Shown: in pieces, positions 32,682 to 44,281 of the stretch
Position numbering within the stretch: the first letter of the stretch is position 1
How the letters are laid out: every line of letters begins with the position of its first letter
DNA from: Arachis hypogaea
Lineage: Eukaryota > Streptophyta > Magnoliopsida > Fabales > Fabaceae
Length of the DNA: 64,000 nt
Reading direction: 5' to 3'
NCBI RefSeq assembly: GCF_003086295.3
Contig: NC_092041.1
Coordinates: 99,411,827-99,475,826, forward strand
Position numbers and translations under genes: made by a program
Notes under the pieces: model-generated
What the model was told of the DNA's origin: nothing
Seen by the model: only the letters and a program-made list of their open reading frames with translations
The model's database searches: none

Positions 32682-34523
32682 ATGCCTCGTGTGGTCGCTC
32701 GGGCTTCCACCTCCGACGCGGGTTATGACCCGTACGCCTGGGTGGTCTCCGACCTCAGGGATTCCCAAAACCAAATGGGTGAGGAGGAGCTCACCGAGTT
32801 TCGTCAGGCCAATTATTTGTGAGGAGGTACCGATGAGGAGGCTAACTACGACGTGTACGTCCCTGCTCCTCATGAGTGATTATATGAGCTCAACTTCCAT
32901 GCTCCCCGGGTCCCCGATTGGATTTGGTTTTATAAGGCCATATTCACTCAAGTGGGGGTTCACATTCCCCTCTCCGCCTTCCAAATGGGACTCTTAAGCC
33001 AGATTTCTGTGGCGCTGTCGCAGCTGCATCCGAACAGTTGGGCGTCGATTCGCTGTTTCGAGATGGTATGCGAGTACCTAGAGCTGCCGACGTCTGTTGA
33101 TGTCTTCCTTTTTTTCTTCAACCTTACGAACCCTTCCAAGGAAGGAAAAGCGAGGAAGGGGTTTATGTCCTTCCGATCTGCCCAAGGGCGGAGGATATTT
33201 GGTTTGTTCGAGGACTCTTACCATTGGTTCAAGGATAAATACTTCAAGGTTCGCCCGGTCAAGGGTCGTCACCCCTTCTGGTTGTCATTGGAGAGAGAAC
33301 GCTTGATATCGACGTATTGGAGTTTCGGGGCGAGCTCCAATACTTTCATTAAGGTTACCTACAAGGGGATGTCGGTTGTGGATCGGAAGATAGCCGACAT
33401 GTTATGGGCCATTTTCGGGAGGAACCATGTAAATCCACACCTCCTCATGGGTAGTCGGGAGGTCGCCCGAGATTATATTCGTGAGTCGCCTATGTCGTGT
33501 TTGTATTTTGAATGGTTGTGTGTTTTGTCTTAGTATGCTGGTTACTAATTTGTTCATTTCTTGTTTGCAGTGGGGATGTCTGCTGAAGTGACCAGCCTCG
33601 AGAATTTGTACAAGACTTTCTTAGAGGAGGAGGATGGTGAAGAGGCCGGAGGGCAATCATCGGCGCCTCCCGAGGACGAGGGGAGGCAGACGGCACCCAC
33701 GCCCCCCGACATGGCCATGGCAGAAAAAATTGCCACTCCAACACCTGTATCCCCCATTCTTCAGGAAGTGGCTGTCCCCGGGCACTCGTCTTCCGTTCGT
33801 CAGGAGGAAAAGGAGGAGTTGAGTGTCATCCCCACTCCCAAGAGACAAAGGTCGCAGTCTAGCCCTCAGGGGGTCCTTACCGTTATGGAAAGGAACTTTG
33901 ATGCCGGATCGTTCATAGATGCCCAATTGCTTCCCGGCACGGAGGAACATATCCATGGTACCGACCTCTCGGGGCAGGCACGATGGATGTACCGCACCCT
34001 CCTTCGCGGTGCGGCCATAGCTCGGAAGGCTGAGTTCGAGCTTTCAGGTATGGCCTCGCTTCATCGAAAACTCGAGACCGCCGCCACAGCCAATAATAAG
34101 CTCAAGGCTCAAGTTAAAACACTTCAAGAGTAGCTGGCCGAGGCGAGGAATAATCTTGAGGCTGCCGAGAAGAAGATTGCGTCGGCCGAAGAGAAGTTGA
34201 AGACTGCCGACGCTTCTGTGTCCCGTCTGACAGAGCAAGAAATGACTTTGAAGAGCCAGTTAAGTGCTGCACAAGGTCGAGTGGCCGTGTTGGAGAAAGA
34301 GTGGGACACAGCTGTTGCAGCCGCTAAGACTGCTCAAGATGATGCAGATGCGTTCAAGAGAAAGCACAAGGAAGTTAGAGAGTAAGGCAAGAATGCGATT
34401 TTCATGACCGAAGAGGCTCTCAAGGCTTAAGTGAAGATTATTGCTCCCGATTTCGACATATCAGCAATTGGTGTCTTCAAGACCATCAAGGACGGGAAGG
34501 TTGTCGATATGCCGAAAAAGTGA
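32682..34523 (+). pseudogene. Antisense accessory gene of element B (gypsy-type transposon domain protein)
   Basis: Exon 1 32682-33480, intron 33481-33570 (GTGAGT...TTTGCAG, 90 bases), exon 2 33571-34523. Exon 1 has the pattern I recall as PF04195: FYKAIFTQVGVHIPLSAFQM, SQLHPNSWASIRCFE, FMSFRSAQGRRIFGLFEDS and FKVRPVKG. Exon 2 has an acidic and Pro-rich linker, then a coiled coil (34040-34390) and the end KDGKVVDMPKK. Stops at 32820, 32877, 34131, 34383 and 34428 each fit a former Arg or Gln codon changed by one C-to-T. The intron interrupts the codon after its first base in both A and B. Function unknown; chromatin or particle roles are only guesses. Confidence 0.78.
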
Positions 34524-34924
34524 TTTCCTATAACTTTGTTTTTCGTAGAACTTTTTCGTACCAAAACTTTTGCGCCCGTTAGTGGTTCGGTTGGTTTGTA
34601 GATACATTTGTTTGCTTATTATGTGGTTTCATTTTTCGTTTGCCAGTTTACTCGCTTTACCGTTATGTTGGTATTTTCTCGAGGTCAAGTTTTCTCTTTA
34701 TTATGGCCGTTTGTTATAGCCTTGGCCTAGGAGGCTCCCAGGGTGATCAGTCCCGGAGCCGTGTATCGTTGTGTCCTCTGGTTCATATGGCGTGGGACTC
34801 GTTTGCGCGATGAGTCGTCCAAGGAAAGTAAACAAAAGAGAACAAAATTATGGGCAAGTATAATTTAACCGGTAATTAAGCAAGTCTATAACCATAGCAA
34901 AGGTATTGTTACAAAGTAAACGAC
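34524..34924. other. Spacer between the antisense gene and pol of B
   Basis: The two genes converge here. T-rich sequence without frame. No tandem array like that of element A is visible. Confidence 0.5.
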
Positions 34925-37900
34925 TTAGGAATAAAACCTCCTCAAGTTGTCCGCATTCCATGTTCTCGGGATCTCCTTGCCATTGAGCTTTTCCAACTTG
35001 TAGCCACCCTTGCCGATCACCTCTTTAACTCTGTAGGGACCTTCCCATTTTGCTGCCAGTTTGCCTTCTCCAGGGGCCGGTAAACCGATGTCGTTACGTC
35101 TTAGGACGAGGTCGTTCTGTTCAAATTCTCTTTTGAGTATTTTGGCGTTGTATTGCACGACCATCCTTTACTTGAGTGTTGTTTCTGACAAGTGGGTCAT
35201 CTCTCTTGTTTCATCCACAAGATCCTTTTCCATGGCTTCCTCTACTCCCTTCAGAAGTAGCCGCGGGCTCGGCTCACTGACTTCCACAGGTATTACTGCA
35301 TCTAACCCGTATATTAGTCAGAAAGGTGTTTCTCTAGTGGATGACTGCTCGATTGTCCGGTAGGACCAGAGGACCGAGGCGAGTTCGTCGGCCCAAGCAC
35401 CTTTTTTATTATCGAGCCGCTTCTTTAGCCCTAGCAGGATGATCTTGTTTGCAGATTCGACCTGGCCGTTTGTCTGAGGGTGCTCTACCGAGGAGAATTT
35501 TTGTTTTACGCCAAGGCCGGCGAGGAATTCAGTGAACTTCTTGTTGGTGAACTGCGTGCCGTTGTCCGAGACGACGGTTTCCGGAATGCCGAACCGGGTT
35601 ATTACTTGCCTCCACATGAACTTCCTGCAGTTGGAAGAGGATATGCTGGCCAGTGGCTCGGCCTCTATCCACTTGGTGTAGTAGTCGATGGTGACTATGA
35701 GGTACTTAACCTGCCCCGGACCGAGTGGGAAAGGTCCCAAAAGGTCGACTCCCTATTGCGAGAAAGGTCGGGAGGTCGTTAACAGACTTAGTTCCGTAGT
35801 TGGTGCTTTATGGAAGTTGGCGTTCTCTTGACACTTAACGCATTTTCTCACAAATTCTTTAGAATCTGCCATCATCGATGGCCAGTAGTATCCTGCTCGG
35901 ATTAGCTTTCTGGCTAGGGCTTTCCCCCCTATATGGTGGCCGCAGCATCCTTCGTGGACTTTTCTGAGCACGTAGTTCGTCTGATCGGGATGTAGGCACT
36001 TCAGCAGGAGTTGGCTGAGTCCTTTTTTGAATAACTGTCCCTGAATGATAGCGTACTTGGCCGCCTCCCTTCTCAACGCTTTAGCACCCTTTTCGTCGCT
36101 GGGGAGCTCGCCGTTTTCCAAGAAACTAGTGATGGGGTCTAGCCAGGAGGGGCTCAGCCTTAACAGGTGTAGGGTAACCGCTGGCTCCTTCATCATGCCA
36201 TGTATGAGAGATCGGTTGCCTTCTCCCGGTTTTGTGCTGGCCAACTTGGATAGGAGGTCTGCCCGCGTGTTCTTTTCTCTCGGAACGTGTCGGATCGTGA
36301 CTTCCTCGAATGTTTTACTCAGTTCCTTGACTTTTTCCAAATATTTTTGTAATAGTGAGTCTCTGGCTTGGTAGCTTCCGTTTACTTGCGAGGTAACGAC
36401 CTGTGAATCGATACATATCTCCAGCCTCGTCGCTCCGACTTCCTTTGCCAAGGCTAAGCCTCCCAGAAGGGCTTCGCATTCTGCTTGATTGTTCGAAACG
36501 GGGAACTCGAATCTGATTGATTGCTCGTATACAACCCCAGCCGGGCTCTCGAGGATGATCCCAGCTCCCCCGGACGTCTGGTTGGAGGCCCCGTCAACAT
36601 GGAGCCTCCACTGTGTGTCCGTCTCTTCGGTTGGATCCTCCGTTACTTCTACTAGAAAGTCTGCCATTGCTTGCGTCTTGATCGCATGCCGAGGTTCGTA
36701 CCGTATGTCATATTGGGACAGCTCAATGGACCAAGTCATCATCCTTCCCGCTAAATCTAGTTTTTGGAGCACTTGTCAGATTCCTTGGTCCGTTCTGACG
36801 ACGACCTGGTGGCCTTGGAAATATTGTTTTAATCTCCAAGAAGAGGTCAGGAGCGCCAGAGCTAACTTCTCCAGTTTGCTGTACCGCAGTTCCGCCCCTT
36901 GTAGCGCCCTACTCATGAAATAGACCGGTTGTTGAGCCTTATCCTCCTCTCGTACCAAAACCGTTGCCAGGGCTTCCCCCATTGTGGCTAGGTACAGGTA
37001 TAGTGGCTCTCCGACTTTGGGCTTTCCGAGTACCGGGGGTGTTGCTAGGATTTCTTTGAAGTGTCTGAACACTTCCTCGCACGCAGGAGTCTATTCAAAC
37101 GCTCTTCCTTTCCTCATCAGATTGAAGAAGGGTACGGCCTTTGCTGCCGACGCTCCGAGGAAGCGGGATAAAAAGGTGAGGCGACCAGCTAGTCTCTGAA
37201 CATCCTTGACACAGCTCGGGCTCTTCATTTGGAGTATTACCTGGCATTTCTCGGGATTGGCTTCCACTCCTTTTTGGGTTATCATGAATCCTAGGAATTT
37301 CCCGGCCTCCATGGTAAAAGCGCATTTGAGGGGGTTGAGCCTCATGCCGTGTTGTCGGAGAGATGCAAACACACTTCCCAGGTCAGTCAGGAGGTCGTCA
37401 GGCTGCGTAGTCTTTGCGAGGATGTCATCCACGTAGACTTCTACTGTCTTGCCTATGAGGCTTCCAAATATTTTGTTCATCAGCCTTTGGTATGTCGCCC
37501 CTGCGTTTTTCAGCCCGAACGACATCACCTTGTAGCAATAGGTCCCCCCGGGTGTTATGAATGCTGTTTTGTCCTCATCGGGTGGGTGCATCGGTATTTG
37601 GTTGTAGCCAGAATAGGCATCCATGAAGCTCAAATACCGGTACCCCATCGCCGTGTCGACGAGCGCATCTATGTTGGGAAGGGGGAAGCAGTCCTTGGGG
37701 CATGCTTTGTTGAGGTCGGAATAGTCCACGCACATTCTCTATTTGCCATTGTGCTTCTTTACCAGGACTACATTTGAAAGCCAGGTCGAGTAGTCTAGTT
37801 CTCGTATGAAACCTGCTTCTAGGAGGCTGGCCGTCTGCCTGGACACCTCCTCTGCTCTCTCCTGGGACATCTTCCTCCTCCTTTGGGCCACTGGACGAGT

Positions 37901-38772
37901 GTCCGGCTTGACGGCCAGGTGGTGCGACATGACTCTGGGGTTTATGCCCGGCATATCGGGACTGGCGTCCAAGCGAATAGATCTCCGTTGGCCCTAATCA
38001 TTTCTACTAGGGGTTCTTTCAACTCGTATGGGAGGTTTCTATTAACGAACGTGAACTTTTTCTCTGTGTCACCGACCCTGAACTTTTTCAAGTCCCCCTC
38101 TGGTTCTGGTCTTGGCTTGTCGTCGACTCTGGCGTCTAAGTCCGCAAGGAACACTCCGGATGCTTCTTTAGACTTCTTCCTTAAGGAGAGGCTGGCGTTG
38201 TCGCAAGCAACTGCCGTTTCCAGATCTCCTCTTATGAATCCTACAGATCCGTCATCAGCAACGAACTTCATAACCAACAGCTTCGTGTTGATTACTACCT
38301 CAACATCGTTAATCGTTTTCCTCCTCAGGATGATGTTGTAGGCAGTGGAGTCCCGTAGAACCACGAACTCGGCCATTATTGACCTCCGTCCTTGTCCTTG
38401 TCCCACAGAAGTCGGGAGGGATATTATCTCGTCCGGCTTAATGAAGTGGTCGCCTAACCCTATGACACCGTGCTGGTGAGTCATGAGGTCGGCGTCTCGT
38501 GATCCCAGCGCATCGAACACGTTGCGGAACATAATGTTCGAGTTTGCTCCCGTGTCCACAAGGATTCGTTTGACGAGGCCGGTTCCCACCCTAGCCGTAA
38601 TGACCATGGGTGGGTTCTCAGGGACCTCGTCAAACCAATGATCTTCTGACCCGAAGGAAATAGTTGGGGACTTCTTGGAGCTTCGCGCCGGCGAGGAGGA
38701 AATTGCCAGGACTTTGGCGTCTTTCTTGTGCGCAGACCTCGACTTTGGCGCTGTGTTTTTGGCGGTCACCAC
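34925..38772 (-). pseudogene. pol: pol of element B: protease, RT, RNase H, integrase
   Basis: Minus strand. Protease active site DTGAN is intact (D at about 38554). Reverse transcriptase has CVDYSDLNKACPKD and an intact YVDD box at 37421-37438. RNase H reads LHVDGASNQTSGGAGI (about 36550-36600). Integrase has a zinc finger ending CVKCQENAN, TIDYYTKW and SDNGTQFTN, and its C-terminus ends NLRRFYS. Six stops interrupt it (near 37739, 37091, 36773, 35750, 35318, 35165): three former Trp, two Arg, one Gln. A shift near 37950 separates protease from RT. Apart from these the protein is full length and aligns with pol of element A. Confidence 0.92.
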
Positions 38773-40231
38773 GCTTATTATGGTGAGGCCGTGATCGTTG
38801 TTTTTTGGTTCTTGCCGTCGTTTCGTCGATTGGGTCTTACCATCTTCATCGTGGTCGCGATGTCGTCTCCTCAGTTCCCTAATAAAGTGGGAGAATTCGG
38901 CCAGTTTACCTCCCTAATGGCTTGTTCTAGCGCATCTTTCAGGTCGAAGCAGTCCTGTGTTTGGTGCCCATAGCCTTTATGGTAATCACAGTAGAGGCTC
39001 TTGTTCCCCCCTGTACGATCTTTCAGACGTCGGGGCTTCGTCAATATTCCCTTTTCGGCGATTTGCTGGTAAACTTCCATGATGGGGAGAGTGAGTGGGG
39101 TGTAGTTGGTGAATTTTCCTATCCGGAGAAACGGTCTGGGTGCCTTGCTCGGGCCCCGTCTCTGGCCTGCTCCTTCTGCCTTTCTCCGTTACCATGTTGC
39201 CTGGGTTGATTGTAGGATGGCTGCCGTTTGTTGGCAGCCATGACTCGGCTGACTTCCTCATCATTTATGTATTCTTTGGCTATGGTCTGGATCTCATGCA
39301 TCGTCCAGACCGGTTTGGTGGTGAGATATTTTTGGAAATCCTCATTAAGAAGGCCATTCGTCACACAAAGGCTGGCCACAGAGTCGGTTAGTCCTTCGAT
39401 TTCCAAGCATTCGTCGTTGAACCGATCTAGATACTTCCTGATCGTCTCCCCGGTGCGTTGGGTCACGCGAAGGAGATTGATTGGGTGCTTTGCCTTTGCG
39501 ATTCTAGTAGTGAATTGCACCAAGAAGGCGCATCTGATATTCGAGAAGCCGGCTACAGAACCCTGCGGGAGGCTATTGAACCACCGTATCGTCGGGCCTG
39601 CCAAGGTGACCGAGAAAGCGCAGCACCTTACCTCATCTCCCACTCCTTCGAGGTTCATTCGGGCCTCGAAGGCCGTTAGGTGCTCTTGCGGGTCCTGTGT
39701 CCCATCATACCTCCTGTCCGTTGGTTTGTCAAAGTGTCTCGGCAATCGGACCTCGAGGATGGAACAGTGGAATGGGGTGGCACCCATGATGACGGGTTGC
39801 CGTGTTCTCTCGGACCTTCCTTCTCCGTTTCGCAGTCCTATCGCATGATGCACGCCCGTTTGCCCCGGGCGTAGATGATTGTATTGTTTTGCTTCCTGGG
39901 GCGTTCCCGATCCTCTCGGCTACTTTCCGATTCTGATCTCGGTATAGAGGTGTGCCGGGAGCGACTGCTTCGGTTGGAGGTCTTTTCCCGGCTCTCGGGG
40001 GACTGAGAGTAGTCAGGGTCAGAGGTCTGCTGACGATGCTCCTGATCTGTTAGTTGGCGCTCCAGGTTCTGCACCCTATGGCGCAGCTCTTGCATTATCC
40101 TAGCGTTGTCACTGCCCGTTCCCTCGAAGGGGCGCCTCTTTTGAGCTCTCGACTGGAATCCGGTTCGTCGGGGAGGGGATCTTAATCTCTCACGGGGCGA
40201 GGCAACGGAGGCCGCCCCCTCGGGGGCCGCT

Positions 40232-41667
40232 TGATGAATGAATTTTTGCCAGTATAGAAATTATCGAGTAATCAATTGTAGTATAGTCTAAACCGATGCA
40301 AAATCCATCATCAAACAATTCTACAATCTATAACCGAGAGTATTAGTCCCGAGTCGTTCTTCCCTAGGAATGCTACAAGGATGCATGTTATTGGTTAAGT
40401 GGTCTTTTGTGGCTTGAAGAGTGTGGCATAAAAGTGCTAATAAAAGAAAACAACAATCAATCAATATTAAAAGCCTTGGCCAAGGTTGAACATTGGAAGT
40501 TCCATCACTATAGCTTCCTTCAATTGTGATAACAAAGGAGTGTTGCTTCACCTAGTTAACCCCTAATTATAGAGGAAAGTCAAGTAAAAGTAACTAACTT
40601 GAGTCACAAGTCCTAGTCTTACCCTAGGGAAGTCTAGCTTTAGTGCACTCTAAGTCAATTAGCAATTCTCAATTCTTAATCAACAATTGACATCCATTAT
40701 TCAAGTGTCTCCAATGACTCAACCACTAGGCCAAGTGAGGGGATACTACTCCATATCTAAAGTTGGCATTTTCTCAAACATTTGGAGAGCAAGAATGAAA
40801 GACATAGTAAAATTGAGAAGAGGTTTAGAATCAAAGTGATTCAACACAAGAGATTAACAAGAATCAACAATGAACAACAATGAAAATGAGATCTTCAATG
40901 AATTAATAGAATCCAAAACAACAAAGTTAAATCTAAGATCTATGAGAATTGAACAATTACAAACACTAATTGAGATTAGAGAAGATGATCTACAACATGA
41001 ACAAAGTAAAATGAGAGTTGCAATAGATCTCACCAAGGAATGGTTGAGAATTGAGAAAATGAAGATGAATCCTAGAGAGAGGTTGGAGTTTCTCTCTCTA
41101 CAAATGTAACTAACTAAAAATATCTAAGAAAACTTGTAAAAATGAGTCTATGGATGTGAATGTGTGTTAATCCCCTTTAATCCTTGGTTCTTATATGCAA
41201 TTTGGCGCCAAAGTTGGTTGCTGAAACCTTCCAAAATCGCCAGGCACGTGTTGCAATAACAGAATCACGTGCGGTCATCGACGCGTGCGCGCACGGTACG
41301 CGTGCGCGTCCCTGGTCGATTCTGCAATGTGCGCGCGGGCGCCTTGTGCGCGTGCGCGTGCATGGCTGACTTTGCTTCTTTGACTTTTTATGCTTCTCTC
41401 CATTTGTATGCTTCCTTCCTTGCTTCCTTTGATCCATGCCTAGCCTATTTCAATCCTGGAATTACTAGCAAACACATTAAGGCATCTTATGGAATCAAGG
41501 AGAAATTAGAATTCATCAAAATAAGGCTTAAAAAGCATGTTTTTACACTTAAGCATAAATATGGGAGAGATAACAAAACCATGCTAATTCATAGGCTAAA
41601 TGTGACAAAAGGTTATCAAAATACTCTAAATTCAATACAAGATAAACCCTAAAAATGAGGTTTATCA
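40232..41667 (-). mobile_element. Solo LTR H (TGATAAACCTCA family), minus strand
   Basis: A 1436-base LTR with TG/CA ends is flanked by CCGCT on both sides (40227-40231 and 41668-41672). No internal region is present, so the rest was removed by LTR-LTR recombination. It is homologous to LTR G at 58399-59836. TATA on the minus strand (TTGCATATAA) lies at 41191-41200, with a CGCG-rich island on its upstream side. Confidence 0.92.
41279..41362 (-). repeat. CGCG/ACGCGT word island in LTR H
   Basis: GACGCGTGCGCGCAC, GGTACGCGTGCGCGTCC, GTGCGCGCGGGCGCC and GTGCGCGTGCGCGTGC lie within 84 bases of otherwise AT-rich DNA. In the LTR's own orientation the island is about 80 bases upstream of its TATA box. 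Confidence 0.85.
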
Positions 41668-41719
41668 CCGCTGCGCACCCGTGGTCCCCTGGACTCGGCA
41701 CGATCTCCATTTAGCTTCG

Positions 41720-41743
41720 GTCGGTCCCCACAGATAGCGCTAA
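41720..41743 (-). promoter_or_regulatory. Presumed primer binding site of element B
   Basis: Next to the 5' LTR the minus strand reads TTAGCGCTATCTGTGGGGAC. The position is right for a primer site, but I cannot name the tRNA and the usual TGG start is missing, so the match may be decayed. Confidence 0.4.
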
Positions 41744-42164
41744 TGTTCGGCGAGTCGTGTACCGGATGGTTCGGGATGATCTTTGTACGAGTAGGTGGGG
41801 CGTGATGCGGAAGGAGTCGTGAGGGTAAAACGGGAAACCGACGTTCCGAGCTCTTGGCAGAAGCGGGGTGCCACCTGCAATGACACTCCGACGCTCAAGT
41901 CAGTCGAATGTGCAGGCGAAAAGGGGGTAAGGCGGTATGTGACGTACCTTGGGGGAAGGGTAGGTCCTTCCCCATTTATACCGTGTCAGAAGTGGGCCCT
42001 GCATGGACAGGCCCACCTTCTTCGAGACCTCCCTTGCACAGCTGTAGCGGAGCTGTCAGGGACGCGTGTTCGGGTTGGCGATCGGGCGCCCTGCTCCTAA
42101 CTGTTCGGGTCGGGTGGTGCCCGGGTCGGGCCGGCTCACATTTAGTTTGGGCCAGGCCGTAACA
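41744..42164 (-). repeat. 5' LTR of element B
   Basis: 421 bases, the same length as the other copy, differing at about 18 sites by hand count. Followed on the right by ACTAT. Confidence 0.92.
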
Positions 42165-42169
42165 ACTAT

Positions 42170-44100
42170 GTTTTTTATGTTTACTTTTATTATGGTCAAT
42201 TACATTTTGATCAAGTTTTATTTTATTTGAATCTACTTATAATCTAGATAAGCTATAATTATTAGTTTTTTAAGTGAAAGTCTTGATATTTTTAGGGTGT
42301 GTTTAGGAAACTCGTTGGAAGAGAAGAATCACATTTAGATTTCTTGAAAGCTTCAACTTTTGGTTTGGCAAACTTTTTTTTCCATGAACGCAGAAGTGAT
42401 TTTGCTACCAAAACCAACATTTACAAGAAGCAACTATTTTTAACTTCTGCGTTTTCCTAAGGGGCTTTTAGCCATGGATACTAACCATGTATTTATCTTT
42501 TACCAACTTTATCCTTCATGTGTGTTATTATATTATTTATAAAATTCTTGTTATTTTTATTTATATGAGCTCTATTTTTCTATTTTTTATTTTTTTTAAC
42601 TGTTTGTTTGATATTATATACTTTTATAATTGTAATTTTTGTGTATTATGTTTGTTATTATCTTTTTATAATATGATTTATTGATTCTATTAGGTAAAGT
42701 AAATTAAACAAAAATTTAACTGTAAATAATAATAATAATAAAAAATTATAACATACTAAAAAAAGAATACTAAAAATACTAAAAATATATTATATAAAAA
42801 GATCATCAAGAATTTTTAGATTTGTTTCAATTACTATAAAGTAAATATTTAATTTTTTATTATTTTTAGTACTTCTTTTATAATTGTAATTTTCATATAC
42901 TATGTTTTAGTGTAATTTTTTATAATATAGATTATGCTTTTATTAAAAAAATAAATTAAATAAAAAATTAATCATAAATAATAATAAAATCATAAACGTT
43001 GGATTCTAAATTATTTAAAAATATATTTTATCTATTTTTATATGTTATTTTTATTTTAGTAAGTAAATATTAATTTTATTATAAAATTAACTAATAAGAT
43101 CTATTTAAATATCTAAATTAAAATGATAGAATAATATAAAAAAATTATTTAAGTTGAGGTCTATGTGAGTAATCTTTTACCTAAAAGTGATTTTGAATAG
43201 TATAAGCCAAACAATATTTATTTTATTATAATCAATTTTGATAAAAAATTACCAAATATAAATCACTTTAACACAAATTTACTTTTTATCAAAATTAAGT
43301 TTGCAAAATTAATTTTATGCAAACTCCCGTTTACAAACTGTAATTCAGACACACACTTAATTAAGTGATTTAATATTTAATATGAAGTTATTAGACAACT
43401 CTATTCAATACTAAATCTATTTTTTTTGTTAACTGTTCAGCAAATATATAAAATTGTGTTTTCGGTATGTAATATGAAAAAACTTCTTTATATTAATAGC
43501 GAACATATAAAGAATGATTCAATTTTTCGTTCATAATAAAAAATTCGTATATTAATTTAATTCGATTAAAGGTGAATATTATACTATTTATACATAATTT
43601 TATTTGATTATAATGCACATTATATTATATATACATGTTGTATTTTTTAATTTTACTGTTGAGTATTTTTTTATGCGACATATTAAAAATAAATTTTTTA
43701 ACTATTAAAAAAATTAAAAATATAAAATATAATTTTTAATTTTTTATTATTTTTTATATTTATTTTTAATTTATTTATAAAATTAATAATAAAAGATCAT
43801 ATTTTATTTTTTTTAGTTGTTAAAAAAAATTAAGAAGATTCATTTTTTTGGCTAATAACAGATACTAAAAAAATGACTTTCACGGTCAAAGCACCCAAAG
43901 CAACAAAGCCGGAATTTCTGACCCATGACATGAAGACCAAGCTCTTACCTTACCATTACCAACCCATTCTTACAGCGATCCCCCGGGTTTTAACCCTCAG
44001 TGGCAGAGTTGTAATTAAGAATAGGAAGTTGGGGCAATTTGTTGCTCTTCTCATTTCCGAATTGCAATTTGCAAAGCCTACATAAAAAGAAGGAACCATT
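42170..44100. other. AT-rich DNA upstream of the phosphate carrier gene
   Basis: No gene. 42295-43356 may be a MITE-like element: it starts GGGTGTGTTTAGGAAAC and ends with GTTTACAAACTG and CAGACACACAC, which look like relics of inverted ends, and its interior is AT-rich. A short (TAA) repeat lies at 42727-42741. The promoter of the downstream gene must lie near 43900-44100, but I see no clear TATA box. Confidence 0.45.
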
Positions 44101-44204
44101 CCTCACCTTCCTCTTTCCTCAGCAGCCAACCCAAACTTTCGGAGAGCGCGAGAGAGAAAGAGAGAGAGAAAAGAAACACACCACAGAGAGCCGTTTCGCC
44201 TTCA

Positions 44205-44206
44205 TT

Positions 44207-44237
<31 letters not shown>
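44205..44237 (+). repeat. (TTTC)n microsatellite in the 5' leader
   Basis: Eight uninterrupted TTTC units lie 45 bases before the start codon, after a GA-rich tract (44143-44173). Both are typical of plant 5' untranslated leaders and likely length-variable. Confidence 0.9.
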
Positions 44238-44281
44238 GTTTCTGTGTTTCATTGACCTAACTCTTTTCCTCACAAATCTCA

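Larger units (their letters stand above)
38871..41710 (-). pseudogene. gag: gag of element B, split by solo LTR H
   Basis: The ATG (minus strand, 41708-41710) lies only 33 bases from the 5' LTR. After 14 codons the gene is interrupted by LTR H (40232-41667). It resumes in frame on the other side if one copy of the CCGCT duplication is dropped. Next come an Arg/Ser-rich region, a shift near 39850, the capsid core (PTIRWFNSLPQGSVAGFSN, TIRKYLDRFNDEC) and a C-x2-H-x4-H-x4-C zinc knuckle (YCDYHKGYGHQTQDC, about 38940-38985). Stops near 39119 and 38980 break the tail. It would encode the RNA-binding particle protein. Confidence 0.85.
31605..42164 (-). mobile_element. Complete Ty3/gypsy Tat-like element B, minus strand
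   Basis: LTRs of 421 bases each (31605-32025 and 41744-42164) are flanked by ACTAT (31600-31604 and 42165-42169). Read on the minus strand the order is LTR, gag, protease, RT, RNase H, integrase, spacer, antisense gene, PPT, LTR, as in element A. I hand-counted about 18 LTR differences (4.3 percent). A 1436-base solo LTR of another family lies in gag. All pol stops I examined are explained by single transitions. Confidence 0.93.

Noticed and set aside
36045..37777. Several plus-strand frames of 70-144 codons
   Set aside because: Antisense shadows of RT and RNase H in element B.
42487..42684. Hydrophobic 65-codon frame
   Set aside because: Phe/Ile-rich text from T-rich DNA, not a membrane protein gene.
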